A stretch of DNA of 64,000 nucleotides from NCBI RefSeq assembly GCF_008086345.1, contig NZ_CP043006.1:680032-744031 (forward strand). Reading direction: 5' to 3'. A program made the position numbers and the translations under genes. Below the pieces are notes generated by a model. It made no database searches, had not been told where the DNA came from, and was given only the letters and a program-made list of their open reading frames with translations. Positions 33,835 to 43,607 of the stretch are shown one piece after another (position 1 is the stretch's first letter; each line of letters starts with the position of its first letter). This stretch comes from Chitinophaga sp. XS-30 (lineage in GTDB: Bacteria; Bacteroidota; Bacteroidia; Chitinophagales; Chitinophagaceae).

Positions 33835-35034
33835 TCAGGTGTGGTGTATGATACTTTCTTTCAGGTACGGATGGTTTTTCGGAACCAGCGGTGCTTTCGC
33901 AAGCTGGTTGGCAGTGATCCAGATGATCAGGCCAACGAAACCAAGACCGATACCCAGTTCAAACCAGGGGAAATGCAGCTCACGAACCGTGCCGGGCATT
34001 ACCATCTGGTAGAAATCGAGCCAGTGACCGAATATGATGAGCACCGCCATAAAAGCAATTACGGTATAATTACGTTTGGTAGCGCGTTTCATTAATATCA
34101 ACAGCGGGCAGATAAAGTTGAGGATCAGGTTCAGGAAGAACACCGGCCTCCAGGGGCCCCATACACGCGGCTGGAAATAGATGGTCTCCTCCGGCATGTT
34201 GGCGTACCAGATCAGCATGTACTGGGAGAACCAGAGGTAAGTCCAGAAGATGCTGAATGCGAACATGAACTTGCCCAGGTCATGCAGGTGCTCATCGGTT
34301 ACCCAGGGCAGGTAACCTTTTCCTTTCAGGTAAATCACAAATAATGCAATGAGGGACAGGCCTGATACCCAGGTGCTGGCAAATGTGTACCAGCTGTACA
34401 TGGTGGAGAACCAGTGCGCGTCTATGCTCATCAGCCAGATCCAGGGTGTGGTGGAACCAACGGACAATGCGAAAACAACAATAAAGCCTGCGCACCATAC
34501 GGTATTTCTCCAGACGAGGCTTTTAGCCTTTTCTGCTGTCATGGACCAGGTATCTTCCTGCAGGGACATTTTGCGCAGCTTGATGGTCAACGCGATCCAA
34601 AGGCCTACTGTGATCACCGAAGCAATGGACACAAATGCCGGGTTCAGGAAAGGGGATTTGAATTCCAGTATCCTGTCGCCTTCCGGATGGATCCAGTGGT
34701 AAACATGCCCTTTGTCCCCGAAGATCAGGAATCCCAGCACGATCAGTACGATCACGCCGAGCACAGGCACAGCCATGGAGATAGCCTCCGGCACCCTGCG
34801 GAAACCGATCTGCCATCCGCCATGCGCCAGGGTGGTGGCAGCAATGAAGAAGGTACTGGCCAACACCACCATCAGGAAGAAGGTGCTGTTCTGCAGCAGG
34901 CCTGCCCAGAAACGGGTGGAGCCATGCTCGCCAGAGAATGCAAATAATCCGATCAATAAAGTCAGCAAGCCAATACCCAAAAGCACGAAGCTGGTCGTTT
35001 TTAATCTTGCCGGTACTACAAATTGGTCCTTCAT
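33835..35034 (-). CDS. actF: Alternative complex III subunit ActF
   Basis: A 399-aa membrane protein with about ten helices, resembling a shorter relative of the NrfD-type ActC. LTLLIGLFAFSGEHGSTRFW, TTLAHGGWQIGFRRVPEA and the late FFLNLILNFICPLLILMKR match Bacteroidota ActF. In the known F. johnsoniae complex, ActF pairs with ActC in the membrane. It is transcribed directly before ctaC. Confidence 0.92.
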   Translation of the reverse strand: MKDQFVVPARLKTTSFVLLGIGLLTLLIGLFAFSGEHGSTRFWAGLLQNSTFFLMVVLASTFFIAATTLAHGGWQIGFRRVPEAISMAVPVLGVIVLIVLGFLIFGDKGHVYHWIHPEGDRILEFKSPFLNPAFVSIASVITVGLWIALTIKLRKMSLQEDTWSMTAEKAKSLVWRNTVWCAGFIVVFALSVGSTTPWIWLMSIDAHWFSTMYSWYTFASTWVSGLSLIALFVIYLKGKGYLPWVTDEHLHDLGKFMFAFSIFWTYLWFSQYMLIWYANMPEETIYFQPRVWGPWRPVFFLNLILNFICPLLILMKRATKRNYTVIAFMAVLIIFGHWLDFYQMVMPGTVRELHFPWFELGIGLGFVGLIIWITANQLAKAPLVPKNHPYLKESIIHHT

Positions 35035-35080
35035 TACTGTTGTATATTAAAATACTAAGTTGAAATGCGTTTTAAACAAA

Positions 35081-35707
35081 TTATTTGGCAGCTACCACTG
35101 CTGCAGGTGCGGCCGAAGCTGCAGTTGAATCAGCTGCAGGTGTTGCAGGCGCTTCACCGCCGTTCTGCATATTTTTTATATAGGCCACTACTTTCCAGCG
35201 CTGCTCCGCATCCAGCTGGCTGGCGTAGCTTCCCATCATATTGAACCCGTAAGTGATCACATGGAATATACGTCCTTCACTGTAGCCCATCAGCTTGCCG
35301 GTGAGAAAAGCCGGGGGAGCTGCGGAATACGGACCGTCGCCACCTTTGTAAAGCGGGCCGTTGCCATCCAGCTTGGTGCCGTGGCATACGCCGCAATAAA
35401 TATCGAACAGGCGCTTGCCTTCTTTGATACCTGCTTCATCTACGGTCAGCGGGTTCCTTACGCTGTTTGCCTGTGCGGTATCCTCCGCTTTCAGGTGATA
35501 GGGCAGCATTGCTCCTCTCTTCACTGTGCCTTCCACCGGCTTCATGCTTGCAAGGCGGCCATTGTAGAACTCGTACGCACGGGATTCATACATGTCTGGC
35601 ACATAGATCTTGCCGGGCTTTCTATTATGCGCTCCCTTGTTACAGGCGGAGAGCAAAGCCCCACCAGCCAAAGCAGCTACAATCAGTATGTTGGAAGTCC
35701 TTTTCAT
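35081..35707 (-). CDS. actE: Alternative complex III mono-heme lipoprotein ActE
   Basis: A 208-aa lipoprotein with lipobox LLSAC near residue 22 and one c-type heme motif, CGVCHG. Candidates for the distal Met ligand lie in GFNMMGSYASQL. The C-terminal tail is Ala-rich. ActE is the electron exit from the Act complex, passing electrons from ActA to the oxidase. The context, between ActD and ActF, is as in other Bacteroidota. Confidence 0.92.
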   Translation of the reverse strand: MKRTSNILIVAALAGGALLSACNKGAHNRKPGKIYVPDMYESRAYEFYNGRLASMKPVEGTVKRGAMLPYHLKAEDTAQANSVRNPLTVDEAGIKEGKRLFDIYCGVCHGTKLDGNGPLYKGGDGPYSAAPPAFLTGKLMGYSEGRIFHVITYGFNMMGSYASQLDAEQRWKVVAYIKNMQNGGEAPATPAADSTAASAAPAAVVAAK

Positions 35708-35838
35708 CCGGTATTTAATTTATCTCGTTGTTCTTTGTCTTTTCCAGTTTCCCGAGGGTTCCTGGTTGAATTTGACCTGGTGGCAGAATGCTTTGTTCCA
35801 CCCGGTTTCATTCCGGTTTATCTGACTGATCTGTTGAA

Positions 35839-36432
35839 TTAAACGTTCACGGGTTCTACGGATGGCGAGAACAATTTGTCCTCTTTATCGTAGCGCCCCA
35901 GCCACCATCCGGTTTCGGCAGTCTGCTCATTGATCTCTTTGGCCCCTACGCTGTCCAGGAAGCCTTTCACTTCTTCCGCACGGGTTTTCTCCGACAGTTC
36001 GATGACCATGACGAACAGGTCATCCGTCTGGCGCGGATGGAAGATATGTTTCTTCACGAACGGCGCCATCTGGCAGAGGTACATGAATGTCATCACCATG
36101 CCTACTGCTGAAAACAATACCGTCAGCTCAAAGGTGATGGGAATGAATGCCGGCAGCGGGAAGTGGGGTTTACCACCGATGTTCATCGGCCAATCTGTTG
36201 TAAATACCCAGCTCATAAAAGACAATGCCGTGGTTGTACCAGTGATGCCGTAGATGAAACCGGCAGTATGCAGGCTGGTCTCTCTCAGGCCCAGGGCATG
36301 GTCCAGCCCATGCACGGGGAAAGGCGTGTACACATCGTGAATCTTGTACCCGGCAGCGCGTACTTTCTTTACCGCCGGAAACAATACCGCCTCGTCATCA
36401 AAACTGCCTACAACAAATTTTTTAACAGCCAT
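35839..36432 (-). CDS. actD: Alternative complex III subunit ActD (DUF3341)
   Basis: A 197-aa protein of the DUF3341 family. The N-terminal soluble part (VVGSFDDEAVLFPAVKKVRA, VYTPFPVHGLDHAL) is followed by two membrane helices (about 78-100 and 110-130) and a soluble C-terminus. In the known complex ActD stabilises the membrane part. It lies 40 nt after actC in the operon. Confidence 0.92.
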   Translation of the reverse strand: MAVKKFVVGSFDDEAVLFPAVKKVRAAGYKIHDVYTPFPVHGLDHALGLRETSLHTAGFIYGITGTTTALSFMSWVFTTDWPMNIGGKPHFPLPAFIPITFELTVLFSAVGMVMTFMYLCQMAPFVKKHIFHPRQTDDLFVMVIELSEKTRAEEVKGFLDSVGAKEINEQTAETGWWLGRYDKEDKLFSPSVEPVNV

Positions 36433-36472
36433 ATGGATAAGTGTTCAATAATCCGTTAATCAAAATCAATTC

Positions 36473-37906
36473 TTAGTGATGCGCCTGATCGTGGGCAAAT
36501 TTTTCCGCGTCTTCCTCTTCATATTTCACCATTTTCTCCTTGTAATTCTGGCCGGAAGTTTTCAAGATCGATTTGATCTCCGCAACTGCGATCACCGGGA
36601 AGTATTTGGCAAAAAGGAAATAACAGGTGAAGAACAGGCCGAAGGTGCCCAGATAGAAACCGACTTCGGGCCAGGACGGGCGGTAGTAGCTCCAGCTGGA
36701 CGGCAGATAATCGCGGTACAGTGAAGTACAGATGATCACAAAACGTTCGAACCACATACCGATGTTCACGATGATGGACATGATAAAGGTTACCATGATG
36801 TTCCTTCTCATTTTCCGGAACCAGAATACCTGCGGAGAGATCACGTTACAGGTCATCATGATCCAGTAGCTCCAGCCAAGGGGACCGGCAGCACGGAACT
36901 TGTAGAAGGTATCGAATTCATATTGCACGCCTGAATACCAGGCCATGAATAATTCTGTGAGATATGCCACACCCACGATGGAACCGGTCAGTACGATCAC
37001 CTTGTTCATGGCCTCGATATGGCCCAGGGTGATATATTCTTCCAACCCAAGGATCTTGCGGGTGATAATAAGCAGTGTCTGTACCATCGCGAAGCCGGAG
37101 AAGATCGCACCCGCAACGAAGTAGGGCGGGAAGATGGTGGTATGCCATCCGGGGATCACCGAGGTAGCAAAGTCGAATGATACGATGGTGTGCACGGAAA
37201 GTACCAGGGGGGTGGACAAACCGGCCAGTACGAGCGAAAGTGATTCGTGGCGTTGCCAGTGTTTGGTGGAACCCGTCCAGCCGAAAGCGGCAATACCATA
37301 TAATAATTTACGCAGTTTGGTTTTGGCCCTGTCCCGCACGGTAGCGAAGTCCGGCAGCAGGCCGGAGTACCAGAACAGCAGGGAAACGGTGAAATACGTA
37401 GAGATCGCGAATACGTCCCACAGCAGGGGGGAGTTGAAGTTCACCCATAAAGGGCCGCGGGTGTTGGGGTAAGGCAGTACAAAGAAGGCCATCCATACAC
37501 GGCCCATGTGCCAGATCGGGAACTGGCCCGCGCACATTACCGCAAAGATGGTCATGGCTTCCGCCGCGCGGTTCACCCCGGTACGCCATCCCTGGCGGAA
37601 CAGCAGGAGGATCGCGGAGATCAGTGTTCCGGCGTGACCGATACCTACCCACCATACGAAGTTGGTGATGTCCCATCCCCAGCCGATCGTTTTGTTCAGG
37701 TTCCACACCCCGGTACCGAAATAAACTTCCCAGAACACGGAGAAAACACCAAACAACAGCAAGGCTATGGAGATAAATAATCCAATATACCACAGCTTTC
37801 CAGGCTTGGCTTCAATGGGACTGATAATATCCTCCGTTACCTGGTGATAATCTTTAACCCCATCTACTAAAGGTTCTCTCAGTGTGGATTCGTACTTCAA
37901 ATGCAT
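36473..37906 (-). CDS. actC: Alternative complex III quinol-oxidising subunit ActC (NrfD-like)
   Basis: A 477-aa NrfD/PsrC-family protein with about ten membrane helices. In this family the menaquinol site and proton path lie in this subunit. WWVGIGHAGTLISAIL and SLVLAGLSTPLVLSVHTIVSFDFAT (here to HTIV) are conserved. The His/Asp-containing segment HTIVSFD and the GWHTTIFPPYFVAGAI loop match ActC. The C-terminus is charged. It follows actB after about 120 nt. Confidence 0.95.
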   Translation of the reverse strand: MHLKYESTLREPLVDGVKDYHQVTEDIISPIEAKPGKLWYIGLFISIALLLFGVFSVFWEVYFGTGVWNLNKTIGWGWDITNFVWWVGIGHAGTLISAILLLFRQGWRTGVNRAAEAMTIFAVMCAGQFPIWHMGRVWMAFFVLPYPNTRGPLWVNFNSPLLWDVFAISTYFTVSLLFWYSGLLPDFATVRDRAKTKLRKLLYGIAAFGWTGSTKHWQRHESLSLVLAGLSTPLVLSVHTIVSFDFATSVIPGWHTTIFPPYFVAGAIFSGFAMVQTLLIITRKILGLEEYITLGHIEAMNKVIVLTGSIVGVAYLTELFMAWYSGVQYEFDTFYKFRAAGPLGWSYWIMMTCNVISPQVFWFRKMRRNIMVTFIMSIIVNIGMWFERFVIICTSLYRDYLPSSWSYYRPSWPEVGFYLGTFGLFFTCYFLFAKYFPVIAVAEIKSILKTSGQNYKEKMVKYEEEDAEKFAHDQAHH

Positions 37907-38028
37907 AGTATTTCGAGCTTTGCTCGTTCCGCCCTGCGGCCGGAACTACGTTGTTTCAAAACTTAAAACTGATTCTTTACTTTTTCAATCTTTTGCATCC
38001 TTCCGCCTTTGCGGAGCTCTGCGCTTTC

Positions 38029-41000
38029 CTAGTGATGGGCTTTCTCTTCTCCATGCGCGCCTGCGGCTACCGGTGCGGCGTCCTTGTTACGGATCTTCGC
38101 GAGGTAGTTGATAGAAGGCAAAGTATGGGTTTCTTCCAGCACATAGAACAGGCGGTCCTGCTGTTCTTCATTACGTACCTTGTGAATACGGCTTTCTGTA
38201 TCGTTGATGTTGCCGAATACGATCGCATCCGCGGCACATGCCTGCTGGCAGGCGGTACGGGCCTCTCCGTCCTTCATCGGGCGGCCGGCTTTCTTGGCGG
38301 CGAGTTTCGCGTCCTGCAGGCGTTGTACGCAGAAAGAACATTTTTCCATCGTACCGCGGCTGCGCACAACTACATCCGGGTTCAGCACCATGCGGGTCAG
38401 CGCATCGTTCATATCGGCAGTATCGGCCAGGTTACCTTCAAAGCTGTCCGCCCCGTTCCAGTCGCGCCAGTTGAAGCGGCGAACTTTATACGGACAGTTG
38501 TTTGCGCAATAACGGGTACCGATACAGCGGTTGTAAGCCATCTGGTTGATGCCTTCAGAGCTGTGGTTGGTAGCGGCTACCGGGCAAACATTCTCGCAGG
38601 GGGCGTTATCGCAGTGCTGGCACAGCATGGGCTGGAACACCACTTCAGGGTTGTTCTCGTCTCCGCTGAAATAACGGTCGATCCGCAGCCAGTGCATTTC
38701 GTGCGCCAGTACCACCTGTTCTTTACCTACCACGCCCACATTATTCTCCGCGGAGCAGGCTACCACACAGGCAGCGCAGCCGAAGCAGGTATTCAGGTCG
38801 ATGGACATGCCCCATTTGATACCGGGGTACGGGTGGTTCGGATACAGGGTGGCGTCTTTGCGGAAATCTTCTCCGTAATGCGCCAGGTGCTCCCTGTCGT
38901 GGTTCACGGCTTTCGGGTTCCTGATGAACTCCTCGAGCGTGGTTTCTTTGATGATCGGGCGGCCCTCATAGCTGTTATGCGTCTGGGTAAGGCCTACCGG
39001 GTATTTTCTGCCGGTTTTCTCGGCGGTAGCTTCTGTAACAAAATAATCGAACGTCTGCCCGTTGAAGGAAACGAACGGATAGGCATTGGCGCCTACTTCA
39101 CCGGCGGCTTTGCCGATGAACGCTTTCTTGCCGCGGCCGTAACCTACGGCAATGGCGATCACATCCGGATGGATACCGGGAACGATCAGCAGCGGCAGTT
39201 CCACGCTCACGCCTTTGGCGGTGATCTTCAATACCTGTTTTTCTGCGTTGATCTCGTAATCATCGCCCAGTTCTGTTTTGAAGGTTTTGGCTACTGCATT
39301 GGATACGCAGGCATAGTTGTCCCATGTGGAGCGGGTGATCGGGTCCGGTGTTTCCTGCAACCAGGGGTTGTTGGCTTCTTTACCGTTACCGATGGCCACT
39401 TTTTCATACAGCACGAGTTCCAGCTTACCGCCTTTTTTGGCGCTGCTGATCTTTGCTGCGGCCCCTGCGATATCACCGGCGAAAGAAGCGCCGGATAGCG
39501 CGGCGCCGGCCTGCGGCTCGATGACACCGTCCTGCAGGGTTTTATCCCAAGCTTCCTGTGAACCCAGCCGGGTGATCCATTCATTCTTCAGGTAATCTTC
39601 CCAGGCTGTGGTACTACCGCTCCAGCTCAGCAGGGAGGCCTGGAATGCGCGGGTTTTGAACAGGGGAGCGATCGTCGGTTGAATGAAAGCGTAATAACCG
39701 GTACGTCCTTCCGCATCACCCCAGCTTTCGAGGAAGTGATGATCGGGAACGATGTATTTGCAGAGTTGGGTGGTTTCGTCGTAACGGTCGTTGAAAGAAA
39801 CGGTCACGCCTGTTTTTTTGATCCCTTCGGCGAACTTCTTCGCGTCGAAGTAATCGTAGGCGGGGTTCACACCATACACGAGCAGTGCGCCAACGGTGCC
39901 GGCGTTCATGTCGCTCACCAGCTGGGCCATTTCACTGTCGATACCCTGGCGGTAATTGGAGGTCACCGCCCAGTCGATCGTAGTGCCATTGGCACCGGCC
40001 AGATTGTTGATGGCGTTAACGATGAGCTGTACGTTCACATCGTTGGAACCGGATACCACCAGTGTTTTGCCGTTGTTGGCCTGAATGGCCTTGGCGGCTT
40101 TGGCGATACCCTCTTTCAGACGTGCATCCGCGATAGCAGGGGCAGTAACGCCGCCACCCAGTGCAGCCAGCAGCGCGAGGGCTACGGCTCCTGTTTCAGA
40201 GGGGCGGTGCGTGTATCTTTCATCCGCATTGGCGCCTGTCAGGCTCATCATGCTTTCGAAATGGAAATGTTTGCTCATTTCCGGGTTCTTTGCATTGATC
40301 TTGCGGGTAGCGCCGTACTGGCGGGAATATTCAGCAGGGTTCAGCCAGGTACCGAGGAAATCGGCGCCGAGGCTTACCACGACTTTTGCATTCTCGAAAT
40401 GGTAGGAAGGCAGTGTTCTCTTTCCGTAGGAAGCCTCATTGGCCAGCAGCATACCGGAATAAGACACCGCATCGTATGTAACGTGACGGGAACCGGGGTA
40501 TTTCGCCAGGAACTCGCCGATCAGTTTTTTGGTAGTAGGGCTGATGATGGTGGAGGACAGCAGTACAACGGGTTTGCCGGAAATGGCGGCAGCTACCTGC
40601 TTGTCCAGTTCCGCAAATGTCAGCTCCTGTATCTTTTCTTCCAGTTTATCCCCTTTGTCCGCTCCTTTATTGATACCGGGATAACGGAGGCGGGCCACAT
40701 CATAGAGGCCCAGTACGGTTGCCTGTACCCTTGCGGTGGTGGCGCCACCGGTAACGGAAGACATGTCGTTACCTTCTATCTTGATGGGACGGCCCTCACG
40801 GGTTTTCACCACCAGGGGAACATATTCACCGTCTACAGCATAGGCAGAAGCATAATAGTTGGGTACACCGGGGGTGATATCCTGCGGTTTATTTACGTAA
40901 GGGATGGCCTTCTTCACCGGGATATCGCAGCTTGCGGCAATGGTTGCGGCAGCCGTGGTAAACCCGAGGTATTTCAAGAAATCCCGGCGGGGGGTCGTAG

Positions 41001-41124
41001 CATTCAGCAGGCTTTCACTCTCTTCAAACGGCAGGTCTTCCCTGAATTCGTTTTTCACAGCTTCTTTATGCGCAGCCGTATTGTGCAACTCCTCCAAGCC
41101 TTTCCAATACTTTTTTTGCTCCAT
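38029..41124 (-). CDS. actB: Alternative complex III iron-sulfur/molybdopterin-like subunit ActB
   Basis: A 1031-aa protein. A Tat-type signal (TPRRDFLKYLGF, about 46-57) is followed by a molybdopterin oxidoreductase-like domain (to about 700) that in this family carries no cofactor. A ferredoxin domain of the DmsB/NrfC type follows, with cysteine groups CFGCAACVVAC, CQHCDNAPCENVC, CIGTRYCANNC and CSFCVQRLQ...CQQAC, enough for three to four Fe-S clusters. It is the fused form typical of Bacteroidota. Electrons move from ActC quinol oxidation through these clusters to ActA. Confidence 0.95.
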   Translation of the reverse strand: MEQKKYWKGLEELHNTAAHKEAVKNEFREDLPFEESESLLNATTPRRDFLKYLGFTTAAATIAASCDIPVKKAIPYVNKPQDITPGVPNYYASAYAVDGEYVPLVVKTREGRPIKIEGNDMSSVTGGATTARVQATVLGLYDVARLRYPGINKGADKGDKLEEKIQELTFAELDKQVAAAISGKPVVLLSSTIISPTTKKLIGEFLAKYPGSRHVTYDAVSYSGMLLANEASYGKRTLPSYHFENAKVVVSLGADFLGTWLNPAEYSRQYGATRKINAKNPEMSKHFHFESMMSLTGANADERYTHRPSETGAVALALLAALGGGVTAPAIADARLKEGIAKAAKAIQANNGKTLVVSGSNDVNVQLIVNAINNLAGANGTTIDWAVTSNYRQGIDSEMAQLVSDMNAGTVGALLVYGVNPAYDYFDAKKFAEGIKKTGVTVSFNDRYDETTQLCKYIVPDHHFLESWGDAEGRTGYYAFIQPTIAPLFKTRAFQASLLSWSGSTTAWEDYLKNEWITRLGSQEAWDKTLQDGVIEPQAGAALSGASFAGDIAGAAAKISSAKKGGKLELVLYEKVAIGNGKEANNPWLQETPDPITRSTWDNYACVSNAVAKTFKTELGDDYEINAEKQVLKITAKGVSVELPLLIVPGIHPDVIAIAVGYGRGKKAFIGKAAGEVGANAYPFVSFNGQTFDYFVTEATAEKTGRKYPVGLTQTHNSYEGRPIIKETTLEEFIRNPKAVNHDREHLAHYGEDFRKDATLYPNHPYPGIKWGMSIDLNTCFGCAACVVACSAENNVGVVGKEQVVLAHEMHWLRIDRYFSGDENNPEVVFQPMLCQHCDNAPCENVCPVAATNHSSEGINQMAYNRCIGTRYCANNCPYKVRRFNWRDWNGADSFEGNLADTADMNDALTRMVLNPDVVVRSRGTMEKCSFCVQRLQDAKLAAKKAGRPMKDGEARTACQQACAADAIVFGNINDTESRIHKVRNEEQQDRLFYVLEETHTLPSINYLAKIRNKDAAPVAAGAHGEEKAHH

Positions 41125-41184
41125 GTGATTATATCGAGTTACGATTTAAAAATGTTGAGTTACTAGCTCCTTATCCTTATAATA

Positions 41185-42456
41185 TTAATAGTGGCATTTT
41201 TGACACTCGGTACCACCCACCATTTCTACCGTCACATCTTTGATCTTGCCGTCTTTTATGTCCGTATGCAATTTCTCGAAGATGCTGTAATAGTTGTTCT
41301 CTGCGAACTGTACTTTGGTGGTACGGTGGCAGTTCACGCACCATCCCATGGAAAGGTCTGCAAACTGATGCACCTCATCCATATTCTGGATCTCGCCGTG
41401 GCAGGTCTGGCATTGTACTTTACCCGCTGCTACGTGCTGTGAGTGGTTGAAGTACACATGGTCAGGCAGGTTGTGGATCTTGATCCACTCGATAGGCTGA
41501 CCGGGTTTGGTATAACGCTGGGCGCCGGGATCCCATCCAACATGGTCGAACAGTTTCTGTATCTCGGCGGTACCGTTCACCTTCTTGCCTTCAGCAGTGT
41601 ACAGGTCCGGTCCGGTATATTCTGTGATCGCCTTGTGACAGTTCATGCAGACGTTCTCGGAAGGGATCATGGCATGCTTGCTCTTCTCTGCGGAAGAGTG
41701 GCAGTACAGGCAGTTGATCTGGTTAATACCGGCGTGTATCTTGTGCGAGTAGAAGATCGGTTGCTCCGGCATATAATCCTGCTGGCGGCCCAGGCCTATA
41801 GCGCCCTGGATGGTGAAGTACCCGCCAACAACGAATAATACGATGATACCGAGCGCGATATAAGCTTTGTTTTTATAAAAGGGAACGGGTTCAGGTTGCT
41901 CGTGTCCTTCTTTTTCCGCAGCCAGCTTGTTGAGGTTGCTGTTGATCTGCATCAGGATCACCGCCACAATGGCAAGGATCAGGGTAATAATGCCGAAAAG
42001 GAGGCTGTTGCCACCGGAATCTTCAGCAGCAGCGCCTGCTTCCGCACCTGTTTCCTTGGGACCGGCAGCAGCTTTCGTCTCCTCCGCGGCAATATATGCC
42101 AGGATGTTATCAATATCCTCATCCTTGAGGCCGGGGAAGGCCGTCATCGGAAGCTTGTTATATTGATTAAAGAGATCGTTGGCGTATTTGTCGCCAGTAG
42201 CCAGAACGGACGCGGAATTGCGGATCCACTGATGGAGAAGCTTTTTATCAGGCCATCTCTCCTCTACACCGGCCAGTGCCGGTCCGGTCAGCTTCTTGTG
42301 AACATTGTGACAGGAAGCACATTGTTGCTGAAATAGCGTCTTACCCGCACCAGGATCTGCTGCCCGAGCCACGGAAATAGAACTAACCAGTCCCGCGCAT
42401 AGGATAAGAACACTCACTAATTGCTTACGCAAACGAATGGAAACACGACGATACAC
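41185..42456 (-). CDS. actA: Alternative complex III multiheme cytochrome ActA with extra N-terminal cytochrome c
   Basis: A 423-aa protein with a signal peptide (about 8-32). A mono-heme cytochrome c domain (CASCHN, about 49-54) comes first, then a membrane helix pair (about 150-220), then five further heme motifs: CLYCHS, CMNCHK, CQTCHG, CVNCHR and CQKCHY at the C-terminus. Total: six CxxCH motifs. The core is the cytochrome c7/pentaheme ActA; the fused leading domain adds a heme. The start is GTG at 42456. It is first in the act-cox operon. Confidence 0.93.
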   Translation of the reverse strand: MYRRVSIRLRKQLVSVLILCAGLVSSISVARAADPGAGKTLFQQQCASCHNVHKKLTGPALAGVEERWPDKKLLHQWIRNSASVLATGDKYANDLFNQYNKLPMTAFPGLKDEDIDNILAYIAAEETKAAAGPKETGAEAGAAAEDSGGNSLLFGIITLILAIVAVILMQINSNLNKLAAEKEGHEQPEPVPFYKNKAYIALGIIVLFVVGGYFTIQGAIGLGRQQDYMPEQPIFYSHKIHAGINQINCLYCHSSAEKSKHAMIPSENVCMNCHKAITEYTGPDLYTAEGKKVNGTAEIQKLFDHVGWDPGAQRYTKPGQPIEWIKIHNLPDHVYFNHSQHVAAGKVQCQTCHGEIQNMDEVHQFADLSMGWCVNCHRTTKVQFAENNYYSIFEKLHTDIKDGKIKDVTVEMVGGTECQKCHY

Positions 42457-42503
42457 AGCCTATTTAGTTTAGATTTGACCTAAGGTTTCTTTAAAAGTGC
42501 CAG

Positions 42504-42536
42504 CAAAAATAAGACAGAATGTTGACAATTTACCAA
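42504..42536 (-). promoter_or_regulatory. Promoter of the act-cox operon (TTG - 22 nt - TATTTTTG)
   Basis: On the minus strand, TTG (42536-42534) and an exact -7 TATTTTTG (42511-42504) are 22 nt apart, the same spacing as at 20518-20550. The start site would be near 42498, giving a leader of about 40 nt to the actA GTG. Confidence 0.65.
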
Positions 42537-42933
42537 CAATTAAAAAAAAGTTGCCCTTGTTTTGATAGCCCTTTTTATATATTATCCGCGAGACGAACAT
42601 CCCGCCAAATGCTTTGTCACAGCTGATTCTAACTACATGCTCCTATACCGTGGCCCAAGGTCTCCATCGAATACCTGACAAAAATCATATTTCCGCAAAA
42701 ACAGAAAACCGGGGTATTGAGTGATATTATTTTTACCTGACCTGAAATGTCACTTATATATACAAAGAAATTTTGTTGGGTGAAAATATGCTGTTCTACC
42801 CTTCCTTAACAAGATATCAAAATAATGGTTTACTTCTCCTGATTTCGGTCACCCGGGGTCCATTCACCCTCCTTATTTGCCCTGTAACCTTAAATTTAAT
42901 GAAAAAAGACTGACCCGTAAAGTCTTATCTGCC
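42537..42933. other. AT-rich intergenic stretch between actA and purN
   Basis: About 400 nt without a credible gene. It holds the divergent promoter elements at its ends and a small AGACT/AGTCT stem near 42907. I see no RNA gene or repeat in it. Confidence 0.5.
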
Positions 42934-42941
42934 TATTTTTG
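42934..42941 (+). promoter_or_regulatory. Bacteroidota -7 element before purN (TATTTTTG)
   Basis: An exact TAnnTTTG match ends 20 nt before the TTG start codon of purN. No -33 TTG was found at the usual distance. Confidence 0.5.
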
Positions 42942-42961
42942 CACCTCATAAAATAACAGGC

Positions 42962-43534
42962 TTGAAGAACATTGCCATTTTTGCATCGGGCGCAGGCAGT
43001 AATGCCCGGAAGATCATCGACCATTTCAGGCATTCCGGCCTGGCCAAAGTGACGCTCATCCTCTCCAACAAGGCCGAGGCCGGTATTTTCAGGATCGCGG
43101 AAGAGGAACAGATACCCGCCGTGCTGATCGACAAGGAAGCGTTCTTCCGGGGTGACCGGTATGTAAAGCTGTTACAGGATGCAAAAACAGACCTGGTAGT
43201 ACTGGCCGGTTTCCTTTGGAAAGTGCCCGCTAATCTGATTGCCGCATTTCCGGGACATATAATTAATATACATCCCGCACTTTTACCTAAATTCGGCGGC
43301 AAGGGCATGTACGGCCATTTTGTACATGAGGCGGTGCTGGCTGCCGGAGAAACGGAAAGCGGCATCACCATCCATTATGTAAATGAAAAGTACGACGACG
43401 GCGGTGTCATCCTGCAGGAACGTTGCGCCATCTCCCCGGACGATACGCCGGAGACGCTGGCCCGAAAGGTGCAGGTACTGGAACACCAGTGGTTTCCCCT
43501 GATTGTGGAACGATTATTGACATCAGAATCATAA
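42962..43534 (+). CDS. purN: Phosphoribosylglycinamide formyltransferase
   Basis: A 190-aa enzyme that transfers a formyl group from 10-formyl-THF to GAR in purine synthesis. The phosphate-binding start is IAIFASGAGSNARKI. NIHPALLPKFGGKGMYG holds the catalytic His and GITIHYVNEKYDDGGVI the Asp that completes the site. The start codon is TTG, since no ATG or GTG lies in frame near the conserved start; the -7 element just upstream agrees with this. Length matches the family. Confidence 0.93.
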   Translation: MKNIAIFASGAGSNARKIIDHFRHSGLAKVTLILSNKAEAGIFRIAEEEQIPAVLIDKEAFFRGDRYVKLLQDAKTDLVVLAGFLWKVPANLIAAFPGHIINIHPALLPKFGGKGMYGHFVHEAVLAAGETESGITIHYVNEKYDDGGVILQERCAISPDDTPETLARKVQVLEHQWFPLIVERLLTSES

Positions 43535-43607
43535 TCCTGCACTGCTTCAACTGTTAGTTGCCATGAAAAGAATTTCCATCTGGCAGTTAAAAAAACATTT
43601 TGTACAG

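Noticed and set aside
37951..41166. Long open frames (515 and 495 codons) antisense to actB
   Set aside because: actB on the other strand has clear domains and Fe-S motifs over its full length. The antisense frames show no family pattern and follow from codon bias.
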